Below, piece by piece: positions 26,601 through 38,600 of a stretch of 64,000 nucleotides of DNA. The notes below the pieces were generated by a model that was not told the origin of the DNA, made no database searches, and worked only from the letters and a program-made list of their open reading frames with translations. The DNA comes from Echinococcus granulosus (Eukaryota; Platyhelminthes; Cestoda; Cyclophyllidea; Taeniidae): the NCBI RefSeq assembly GCF_000524195.1, contig NW_020170392.1, positions 1,134,152-1,198,151 on the forward strand, given 5' to 3'. The translations under genes and the position numbers were made by a program. The first letter of the stretch is position 1, and each line of letters begins with the position of its first letter.

Positions 26601-29600
26601 GGAGGGGGACCTCTCCTCTACCTTTTGAATTGACTTTGAAAGCACAATTCATTTTGGTAACTAATTTTAGGCTCTGGTTTTTCCTCAGATGGAACTTACG
26701 CTTATACGTCCTTATTTCCACAAAAACGTTACAAATTTAAAGGCGGTCGCCAATTCAAGCATGGTTTTGTAGTGACGATGATGTGCCTTTGGATAGCTGG
26801 AAGAAGCAATGAACCATAAAATAGTGACGCCTAAAGAGGTCCTGTTCTTTACTGTCACAGGTCAACTGTGGACGGCACCGGAGTTGCTACGAGCATACCC
26901 CAACCACGGTGAGTTTCGAGGCACCTGCAAAGGCGACGTCTACAGCTTCGCCATCGTTTGCCAGGAGATTATTTATCGCAAGGGTGTCTTCTACCGGCCC
27001 GATATCTCCGAACCCAAGGTCGTGCCCTACTTTTCCCTACGCGTTTCTTTCTCACTTGGTGCACTTGTGACTGAAGGAGTCATAAAAAGAGGATGTCAAG
27101 TCATCAAATTCGAATTGGTCGATTTCCTTAACTAATTATAGGTTAGAAATGGGATGCTCACTTAATATCAAGACATCTATGGGCAATTTAATACATTTTA
27201 TCTAGCATCCCCCTTTCTTTCAACTTCTACGGGATATTGTCATTGATTGCAAATTTTACAATTTTTTGTGGAGTAAATACTCCTCTAAAAACCGGTCTTT
27301 CTATGTACGAGTTCAGTGATATGTTTATTAAGGCATTAACGAAATCGGATCATTGATACTAAAGCGTGCTTTTAGTTCCATAATCGCGCAGGAGAATTTT
27401 TTTGTAGGATTGTGGAAAAGCCGAGAATGACAGAGATTACTTTTGGAATTTCCTCAAAGTTTTGGGGTATTTGCGTTTTCTACGTAGTTCAGTTACTCAA
27501 CGTCGTGAAGAAATGTTGGGCTTTTGAGCTAACCTCTCCTGTAGGCGGTCGGGAAACGGGGAAATTCGAGTGACCAAGAGTAAAATGTCCGATTTCTTTA
27601 AGTAGTCAAGCTTAAGGGCATGTCTATCCAACACCGATCACGCCTCATTAATGCGTGTTATCAAGTGACTGACTGTTGCTGCTATTACATTTTAAAGAGT
27701 AACGTTAGGTTATTTTGTAAATGGCGCGTATGAGGTGTCACCTGGAAATTTTTTGCACCTTATCCATTTCCTGCTTTTCTCGCATTATCTTGATGTTGTT
27801 ATTGAATAGATCACCAATCGCAAGATAATTCACCGACGATGGTGATTTTGCCTGCCGATGTCCATACAAATCCAACAATTCATTCAATCCTTTTTCTTAT
27901 GACCAGTAGAATACTGTTAAAATCCGTGAATTTGTGGTTCTAAATAATTGGGTCTTAAATGACTGATCTCCTCAGAAGATATTAGTTCTGACATTGGCCA
28001 TTTTTCGCACAAACCCCTTACTATTTACATGGTGTCGGGAAAGTAGTGAATAGATCCAAAGTTACTACCTAGGGCAAGTATGGTTCCTTTATTAGTCGTT
28101 CCCCGATTTCTGTCATTTGGGGTCGGTTTCTGTGAAATCACTTATGTGATTTCTGAATTCGCCAATAGAAGATAGCAGCTCTAAAACAGCTTCACTTCTG
28201 GGAATTTGGGCACGTATTGCTTGCTTCACTCTAGATCGAGAGGAGAATTCCAATTCTTGAAAATCAGTAATGTGTAGCTTTCAGTCGGTGTAGGGATATC
28301 TTTCCAGCCTCAGGGTGCCCACGTGCAAATTTAAGGCTTTCATTCACTCCCATTCTTTGCGGTTGGTAAGGTCATCACTAGGAGACTGTGGAATTTCCTT
28401 TTAATTATATTGTTACAAGGCTTTGATAGCCTGGACGGTATTCATTCTCCTTTCCCTCTACCCTCATCATTGTAGGCTATCGTAGAGCTGGTGAAGTTGA
28501 GTCCGCCGTTTCGACCACTGCTGGAGGTGTCGCAGGAGGATGGGTGCACGGCGGACCTCGTGGGCCTGATCCGGAGCGCCTGGACCGAGGAACCCTCGTT
28601 TCGACCCGACTTTACCGCCATCAAGTTGTCCATGCGCAAATTCAACGAGTCAGTCACACTCCTTGCTCTATCCTCTCCTCGCCTTTACTTCCTCATAGCG
28701 TTGAATAATTTAGAAATTGGCCGATTGCACCAAAGATATTCTTTTGGATAGTTGTTTTCTAGGCTCCGTTTCGCAAAATCGTCCACTTCTCCTCTTTCAC
28801 CTCGATTTGCAGGACATTTGTGAAGTCATGAATGAGTGACCTTATTTTACCAAATGCAAATTAGTCTATTTTCAGAAGTACAGTAACCTCTTGATTGCCC
28901 GTGCTGAAAGAGGTATGGAAAAACACGGACAACCAAAAAAATTGATATTCCGCTGCCGGTTTAATAAGCTTTGGGGGCTACGCGGTCAAGATAAAGTATC
29001 ATGGCGACAAAGTGCCCTAATCACGACGGCAAATGAATACTTCAAAGGCTATAAGGCCAAATTCAGTGGTAAGATAATTAAAATCGTCAGTATTACCAAG
29101 GTGTTTTCTTCTCTTGCTGAGGTGAACGTCACTGGGTGCTAAGATTACGCTGTTGCACAGATGATCGCTAAAAAGTAAGGAAGTCAACGGAATACTTTAG
29201 ATGTAATCACACGTAGGAGAATGTAAAAAGCAAGTAAAGGAATTGTCAAAGATTTCTTGTTGAATGTCCGCCCTCCAAGTTGACATGGTACAAGTGACTA
29301 GTGGAAACATTTTTTTGGTATTTGCGGGGTTTTTAACCCAAAGTGGAGGAAATTAAGTGTCATTTATGAATCTAATAACCTACTTTTTAATAATAGCACT
29401 AACCATAGCTGTTATAGGTGTATTTCATTGGAATACTCATAAAGGCAGTTTCTTCACCAAGGTTTGGACATCTCCGCGAACTGGAAGGTAACAGGAAGTT
29501 GTTGAGTAATACAGGGAGGAATGGAAATGACTTGCAACTCCGATGACAGGGAGCCTGACTCTTGAGAGTTTACTCTATCACCAGACAAGAAAGCGGGTGC

Positions 29601-32600
29601 ATCCGATACCAAGCTATCCACTCTTCGTATTCACTAATTTAGTCGTTAATCCTTCTTCCCCACAATTCTCAGAGGACTAGTGAGGTCACACGTGATAGAT
29701 ATTGAGTCGTCCAGTCTTTGAGAGGGACATTTCTCTACCACCAACTCTTCCATGCACAAATTTGATAAATCGGTCTCTCCCTATTCTGAACTATCCTTGG
29801 AGCACTTTAGAGGTAGCAGGAAATCCCCCCCCCCCTACTGTTCTCATGGTACCTGAAGTTATAAATAGGCAATATTATTGCATTTTCCTAGTTAACAAAA
29901 AAGCTCGCAATGGAATTCCTCTCTAAAAGTAACCATTGTGTTCACAAATTCAGCTGTTTATCTACTTTTTTCCTCCCATCCGTTATTCTTTGAGTGGTGG
30001 AGAAATTGTGAATTGGGAGAATTGAGCTTTCAGTGATAAACTTTGCCAACGGTTATGCGTCGTCCTTGTTTGTTTACCGTAAAGTACAACCCAAAGGTGT
30101 GCAAGAATAACTTGCTCGGAGCTAGTCAGTGGGTCGGAAGAACGTCCTGTTCGTGCTCCCAGAGAACACACAAGGTCCCATATGTCAGACTACGAAAATT
30201 ATGAGAAGGCTTTAGGATGTGATGGGGAGGAGGAAGTATCATCTCATCCACATATTTTTTTTCTGAATTCTAGGGGCAAAACGTCTTACAAAGATGGAAT
30301 TCTCAAGTTATAGTCTCTTTGGGAGGTAATCGAAGACTGTGTTAGTTTTTCTTTTCAAGGGACTGACCATTTCAAGAAGCCTTTTGCGACTATTTAGTTT
30401 TGATTATGAAACAAACTCAATAGCCTATTTGGATACCTTAGGTGTCTTCTTCTTCTCCCTAGATTTGCCCATCATTTTCGGTGCACCAACTTTTGACTTG
30501 CGTATGATAACATCCTCAAGAAAATACCAAGTTTATGCTACTAGGATCCTTCCAAGTACACGATTCCCAGAGGAGAATGTTGATGGACTTTAAGTCGAGC
30601 ATTCAAAGAATCACTTAGTGAGGACGATCATGTGCCAAAACAGTTTTTTCCCTTCTCTAGGTTTTGGCAATGGACACTCGCCAATGGGAGATTATTTGAT
30701 TTTTTTGTTTTAGCCGCCTTATCCCTGGCGTACATTGTTGTAGCAATTTTGGAGTTGTCACTATGCTATTTATCAGTTGGTAGAGTCAATGAACAGGTTA
30801 TGAATCCATTTAGAATAATTAGAGTTATGTATGACCTCCATAATTTTGAAGAGAAGCTACTATATTGTGCTCGCTGCACCTCTAAGTCAAAGAGGTAAGG
30901 GGAAGCTAGAAAGGCGCCAAATTTCCCTATTGATTGAATGAACCGGTGTTTTGAATCTTCTTGAGTATTTATCCACTTTGCAAAGTTTTTAACTCAACAT
31001 CATAGTGTGAGAAATGTCGAGCATCTTTTTTACTGCTGTTACTCTGGCTCCCTCAACTAGGGGTGGAGATACGGACAATTTGTTGGATAATCTGCTCTCG
31101 CGTATGGAGCAGTACGCCAACAACTTGGAGGACCTCGTGGCTGAACGCACTGATCAATATCTCGTTGAGAAGAAGAAGGTGGAGGAACTCCTCTACTCCA
31201 TTCTGCCAAAGTAAGTTTGTGCACGCAAATTTTAGTGTTGGCTATCAACCATGAGTACTTTTTAGCCACCACCAATCAAAGTTTTATTTCCAGCAGTTCA
31301 TTATCAGTCGAATATGGTGACTAGCTTTAAATTGTTTTAGAATTTTAAAGTAGTGATATGACATTAAACATTATCACCTTAGTATCTGCTGCTAGTCGTG
31401 TGCATTTGGATGTCAATGTAACTTGAGCTGCTCTAGGCGTTGAATAAACTCTAAATTTGAGGCCAAAAATGGACTTTTGGCCAAACGTTCGATCCAGTGC
31501 TTAACCTTTTCCATATTTTTGAAAGTCGTCTAGGATTCCCATGAAATACCCCCCTATCTCGGTCGGTTTGAAGAAGTGCGTCTTCACAAAACTGTTTGAT
31601 CAACTGAAGAGCAAAATAGGTATTACTGACGGACAGAAGGGCTGGGGGTTACTAGCATGGCCCTGAGGCCGTTCTGCCCAGCGAAAATGCCAAGGCGAAG
31701 CCTTTAGTTCCTGCGAAATTAAAACGAAGAGTTAAAATAATAATCCAAGTAATACATAGCCCCCTCTCCTTTTGAACTCCTCATAGTTAGCCGCCCGCGT
31801 CGACCATCCCAACACAATCGCGCCAGTCATCGAATTCGCATGCAACTGAGATGATATGTGACCGCAACATCATTGATGCTGCTTCTTGCCAACTTCACTG
31901 AATCTGAAGTTTGATCCTATTTGGGAACTGTGTTGAAGGGAAAAGAAATGTGCTGAATATCTCGCATGTTCACCGTTAGTCGTGGGGATACTGGACCAAA
32001 GGAAGAGTCATTTAATGGTTTTGTGGGGATAAGGTTTTGCATCTATTCCCCTTTGTCACTTTGTTTTCACTTCAGTGCTGCCCAGCCATACCTATCTGGG
32101 TTTCATCCAGCTAGTGGGGCGATGGAGGGGGCACCTCCACCTCCACGCAGGTACCGTAGACAGTTTCTTCACATATTCCTCCAGGTGGTTCAAGGCCAGT
32201 GTGACCTCATTTGTTTATAGTATTCCTGCAGAGCACGGGACTGGGGTAGTTGCTGAAGGTAGACGTCATTTACAACTCTCCTGTTTGGGCTCTTTACAGA
32301 CCCTCCTATGCGCAGTACATAACCTTCTTCCGTCATGTTAAGATTTGGCATTGAGGGACGGAAACCAGAATAGTTGTTCTTTAGGATCGGATTTGCTTTC
32401 TACTGCACCAATATGACACCCTGAGGCATTCCTGAAGACAAAAGAATTCATAGTGCTAAGGAAGAGTGTGTATTACCTGCGTACAGGAGGACTGGTGTGG
32501 GGGCTACTGGCGTGGCCCATAGGCTATGCAGCTCAGCGGAAGTTCTATCCCACAGCCTTTATTTTTCAAGGAATTACACAAATCATCTAAGGTATTACAC

Positions 32601-35600
32601 AATGGCTGCTCAATACATGAACTAATTATGCCTCAACCAATCTCCATGTAGTTATGTTGTATTATTTGTAGCCGTTTTAAGCGCGACATACCCTTGAATG
32701 TCAACGGCCAGAAGTTAAACAGGATTAACAATTCCAGGAGAGTTGTGAATTCGGTGTTTGGAAAAAGGATTTGTCCGAAGGAATTAACCAATCTTAAGTG
32801 GACTTGCTGGGATGATATCTTTGCTGTCCCAGATTTTGCGCTTATTTCGATTATCGCCAAAGGGGTTACTTTCACATAATTTTCAACCAATCATTCCTCA
32901 AAGTTCTGCCATAATATGGGGTCTTTTCGTATAGTTGCTTCAGACACGAACTAAATGACATAGATACAGCAATTAATAAGTACGCCGCACTAGCTTTTTG
33001 AGCGCCGGACATCGTTACTTTTCACTGATGACTCTGATTTATTCATGTCTGTAAGCAATGATGCATTAGCACTATTTTTCCTTGGTAGTAACGTGTTTAT
33101 AGGGGATAGCTTTTAGTATTTGGATGAATTATGATTTCTCCAGATAAAGGACACCATTGCCCGACACGGTTTTCTTAAAGCTTACTGCCATTGTCGCTGA
33201 ATTGGAAGTGAGGCGGTCTGATCGTTTTGCTATTTTCCTCTACAGATCAGTGGCCAGCCAGCTGATTCGAAAGCAACCAGTTGAAGCGGAGAGCTTTGAA
33301 TCCGTCACCATATACTTCAGCGATATTGTCGAATTCACCTCTCTCTCGGCGGATTCAACTGCCATCCAGGTTTGTTCATGATTCCTTCTTTAATAATCTA
33401 GCCACATCACACAACATGATTTATCAGTGCATTTTCGGGCACTGTTCAGTTTTGAATTGAGTTTTTACCTTCTCTCAAGCTTTGCCTTCATCAACCCAGT
33501 TATTTTTATTTGACATTTCTGTGCACCGGATATCGAGAGATGATTTTAAAATATGCCACAGGTATATACGTCTGTCGGCTCCTCAAAACTTGCTTGCCCC
33601 AAAGGAGCTCATGCTCATTTCAACTTGAAAGTGTGACCCCACTGTGGAAAAGCATCGGGAATGTTTCAGGGCGCTATTGAGGTTATCAAGACTTCAGTGA
33701 GCATCGAAACCGTTTTTTTGAAGCCCCTTTGTGGTTACAATATCAGTAGGCTCATTTTGAGACTAAAAAGGGAAAACATTTAGAGCCACTTGATATAACG
33801 TCATGCTCGAAGACATTCAAATCCTGTGACTCCTCTTTGCCTCCCAGAAGACGTCATCCTACCTAGCTAATGGTTCCTTTTATTACTTACGTACATTAGA
33901 TTGTTGCGCATGAAAGATAGCCTAGTAGGCCTATTGACTGTTACGAGGCTTCAAGTTGGCGTATTTTACAACCTTTATTCATTATTTTGACTCATAAAAC
34001 ATGGTTCTTTAAATCACCGCAAGAAACGACATCTAAAATTCGTTTTTGTGAAGTCTCTTCATAACTCGCTACTAACTTGATGACAGCAAACTCAAACGCA
34101 GTAACTGCAGTGGGATTTGGAGCCGAAGAAAAGGTTAAGGCAGGTTTATAATTTTGGCTAAGATAATATATTCATGGTGTCGCGAAATGGCCATGGGAAA
34201 GGTCCGACTTCTCTTTGATCCTTTCCACACCTGCATGAATTATCAGTACAGAGATCTTCAGCCCACCACCACAGTCCACCAATTATTACACAAATCCATG
34301 TAGTGGTGATTTTAGTTGAATATGTACTAGACATTATTATCATTGAGTGGCGTCGATTTGTACGTGAAATGCTTATGGAGCTTAGAGGTTAGTTGTCAGC
34401 TGCCTAGTGGCTGCCTCCAACCATCGGCCCCGCTTATTGTGTGTTCATCGGCCAATCACCGTTCGTTGATGTTTTGACTTGGTATCCTCAATAGTCAAAG
34501 GTGGTGCAAAACATCGTCCCAACTGCGTGCGTTCATCAACAACCAGGGTAATTACTCAACCATCGTTTTGCTTATTGAAGGAACAGTAGTATGCTTACCA
34601 TTTCGTGGCATAGAAAATTTACAGTGGATGGTATCAGCTTTCTTCCACTTCCATAGTTTCACGTACAATTAAGAAATGAGGCACTCACGCTTGACAGTGC
34701 GGTATTGGTTCTTAGACTTGATGTCCAAAGAACTCAGACGTCCCACCTAACAACCAAATCGCTATAGGTTCGTCTTAGCATTTTATCAAGACGGCGTTTC
34801 CACTAGCGGTGTTCATTCACAACAACCAAAAATCATGACTCAAGAGTGGTGTATCCTCATTTGTAGAATATTTAGGTTGTACAACCAAGTGGTTATGTTT
34901 GAAAAATAAGGTACCAATTTCCTAATTTGGTGTTACTAACCTGACCACGGTATGACATAAGTGAAATACGACTTGGCTCTACCTCGTGAATCAACAGTTT
35001 GGTATCACTTGTTTTCAAAAATAAGATTGCAGCCGTTCATTTCCCTTCTCTCTGTGTGTGTGTGCAGGTGGTAGAGCTGTTGAATCAGTTGTACACTCTC
35101 TTCGACTCCATCATCGTGCGTTTCGACGTGTATAAGGTGGAGACGATTGGGGACGCCTATATGGTTGCCTCAGGCCTGCCTCAACGCAACGGCAACCAGC
35201 ACGCCAAGGAGGTGGCCCGCATGGCTATCGAGTTCCTCAAGTCTATGTCCACCTTTATCATTCCTCATCGGCCCGACAGGGAGCTCAAGCTTCGCATTGG
35301 CATCCACTCCGGTATGTATGCTCCACCCAACACCCATTTCTCACTTTATGGAGCACCTATTTTAAGCCCAATGAAACTCCAGATTTGAGCGTACTCGGGA
35401 AATCGCTCCTTCCATCCTTTCACATTCTCTTTGATATCTCCATTACCGGGATTCATTTGTAAGACCCGGCGTAAGGCAAGACTATGTTCTACCCCAAACG
35501 GGTTTTTGCATGGGCACTTTTCCATTAGTTCTCCCAATCGACAACGCGAAGTAACACCTTGAGACTACTTTCTGCTTTATTACCAACTGTCTGTTTTCCA

Positions 35601-38600
35601 GCTCCACATCTGGGTTATTCTCAGGCCTACAATATGACGGTGTTTTCAGTTTATTACCCATTAGTTCAGTGTTTTCAAGTCGAGTTTGTTTGTAGGCGGT
35701 CTCTGCTTGTTTAGCACAGGATGCGCTCTTATGTCCACTCTGAGAAAATTAAGATCGGGCTATTTCTTAAAAGCCAGTCGATGGGGTTCCAGTGGCCATC
35801 TCCACAGATTCATGCAGAGTTGATACTCCCTTTCTATAATGATTTTGTATAGTTCTAGGTCAGTAAAATCGGGATTCTTGTACCTCTTAAAATAACGTTC
35901 TTGTGACTTTGAACATGCCTTAGCTTTTACGTGTGCGACCATTTGGTTCCTTAGCACCAACTTGGTCTCACCAACTTAAACGGAGCTACACATACGATTA
36001 TTTGTGTGGTTAGCCAGATGAACGAACAGTACTGGAGGAAAGCAACGTTAACAGCAAGGTTGGCGAAGTAAACACCGGTCAGATCGGCCGATAAACAACT
36101 TGTTAGGAAGCGGATTGCCCAAAGCGTTCGCGTCTTATACGCCGTGTGTAAATGGCAATGCAAGAGGAGGCGTTCGTACGTGCGGATGGCTTGTGTTTGC
36201 ACTTTATCCATCTAGCCATGCTAGAGCCATCCATAACGTGGGACGTCTCGACCGGCTGTTAGGAGTGAAAATACAACCAACCCCATGTATGGCGGTATTG
36301 TTCACGTCTGACCCCATATGTGGATCCAATCATTACATATGGTGGTTTGGGGAGGAGATACGGCAAGGCGATATTAAGTCAAAAAGAATCTTATACTTAA
36401 ACTGGGGGTGGGGAAAGGGAGGGACAACAGCGAAAAAGGGCACCAACTAGTGTTAGCAATTTTACGGATGTCATAGGGGACGCGAGTCAGGAAGTAGGTG
36501 ACTAGAAACGTAGGTAAAGCTTTATGAAAACATTGCGTAGGCCAAGTTGCGGAAGATTAAAAAGACTCATACATAAGTATACAGAGGTGAAATCCATATA
36601 GTTTTGCTATGACAGGTATTTTTGTGCACCCCCTCTCTTGATTGGTTTGTTATGCCCGCGTGACCACGGGTCGCGTCTGGACAGGTATAGGCCCCCTCCA
36701 ACCAATTTCATTCCTTGTGTCGGATTCTATTCCATTTAGAAAAGTTTGATATTTCGCTCCTCTACCTCATTACACTTTCACTTCTTACACGTGAAGATTT
36801 CATGCATCACGAACTGCGTAAGACCAAATGACATTGCAGTCAAAGGACGGTTTGCATTGTTTTGTGAGGTGTTCTAGCATGTGTCCTAACTTTGTGCCCC
36901 TCGGATACGATTTTGCGTACCGTCTTCACTAACCAAAATCGAACCAATTCATGCTATAGGAAAAATGTTGGCCTCTGATTTCGAAGGAGCTCTTGGGGAA
37001 CAGTGTCTTTGAAAGGATGGGATACTAAACTCCCTAAGGGTCTAATGCATTGGAATGATGCAAAGTATTTTGATGAATTATTCATTAACTTGGCGCCAAC
37101 GGTGGAGTCTTCTGACGAAAATAGTTTCTCCCAGTCCTATTCAACACTCTACCATCTTGTCTTACTGATAATTCAGATAAGCCGAGAATAATCTTTGTTG
37201 TTTTTTAAAGCATTTGTTAAACAATTGTTTCGTTCTTTTGGAATGGTTTCACCAACGTCGCTACTAATGTAGCGTCGGGCGTTATTCGCCATATCAGCCG
37301 GAAAGTAGCTCTGTAATGAATGCACGGAAGTGCTGGAATACCGATAGATTAGGCACCATAAGAGAAGTATGCCTAAAAAAATATGCAATTGAGTCGATTA
37401 TGGTTCTCTTACAGTGTGTTAAGTGGGATGAAGATTAGCCATCCATTCGGGGGGGGGGGAAAAGATACTGTTTTATTCACATTTATTTGAGTTCCATGGG
37501 AAGGACGATACGATAATATCCAAACCATTGCACCAAAATATGGAATGTAACCTCAGGTGAAGGTGTTTACTTCAAATGAGTAATTCCTGAAGATCTTGTG
37601 AAGAATACAACTCCAAAAGTGGTTGTTTTTATAGCGACTGAGAGGGTATCTGTGTGGAAGGTATAAACAGGCCTCTATGCTACCGGTGTGTGGAGATCGA
37701 TCAGTGAGATGCCGCATATTCATTCAAGGCAGACGTTTTTCTGCTGCTCATGCCTTGGCTACTCAGTTGTATTTTTTCATTCTTCCCCACGCGAACCTTT
37801 AGGTCCTGTTTGCGCAGGTGTGGTGGGAGTAAAGATGCCGCGGTACTGTCTCTTTGGTGACACTGTCAACACCTCCTCGCGCATGGAGAGTAATGGCGAA
37901 CGTGAGTCCCCTTCCTTCGCTCAGCTGAAAGCTACCACCTTTTTCCCCACCTCACATCACTTTTGCCTTCTTTGTCCCCTTTTAGCCAAGCGCATCCACA
38001 TTAGCCGTACAACCATGTCCATTCTGCGTACTTTTCGTACCTTCATTATGTCGAAACGTGGACTCGTGGAGATGAAAGTGAGTCTACTTTATCGAATTGG
38101 AGAGAGAGCTCAGTTCGTTTAAACGCAAAACATTGAAGGAAGATGGTCAAGACTACTTTTGGACTGTTGACTATATATAGCTGGTAAAAGTAGCCCTCTG
38201 CAGGTTTACTATTTGGTTCGCCAGACACGCCATCAGCATAAGTCGTTCCATGTGCGAACTGCCACCGTTGTCTGCCATTCTGATTAATGGTGTCTGAACT
38301 GATCCATAACACGGATGACGTCTAATAGTTGTAAAACAGGCATGCCACTTACTACTGGCACGGTGTCACACCTTTTCATAGCCGCAAAATTAAAAGTCCC
38401 AGTCTAACCCAAAAGCCTGTCCAATGGGCATTTAGTCAGTGAAAATAGGCTGGCACTCTGAATGTAAGGAGTGAAAGGCAGGCAACTGGAAGAATTCGTT
38501 CTGCCCATTTCTTGCGTAGGGTAAGGGCAAGATGGAAACGTACTGGTTGCATGGTGAATTACGAAACATCGTTGACCCGCCAGCGCGCGGAGTGGCTCTA

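Larger units (their letters stand above)
31542..32601 (-). mobile_element. TRIM-like element, copy 1 (antisense in guanylate cyclase intron 15)
   Basis: Read on the minus strand: a 5' terminal repeat (32601-32414) starting TG and ending CA, an internal part of about 660 bases with no long open frame, a purine tract just before the 3' repeat (AAAAGGAGAGGGGG), and a 3' terminal repeat (31756-31542). The two ends are diverged direct repeats, and the whole aligns along its length with 55440-56527 and with 44350-45120. This is the architecture of a terminal-repeat retrotransposon in miniature, a family known from taeniid tapeworms. It is non-autonomous and old. Confidence 0.8.

Noticed and set aside
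35951..36450. Overlapping open frames on both strands as a separate gene or transposase
   Set aside because: No conserved motif, no terminal repeats seen; kept only as an intron note.
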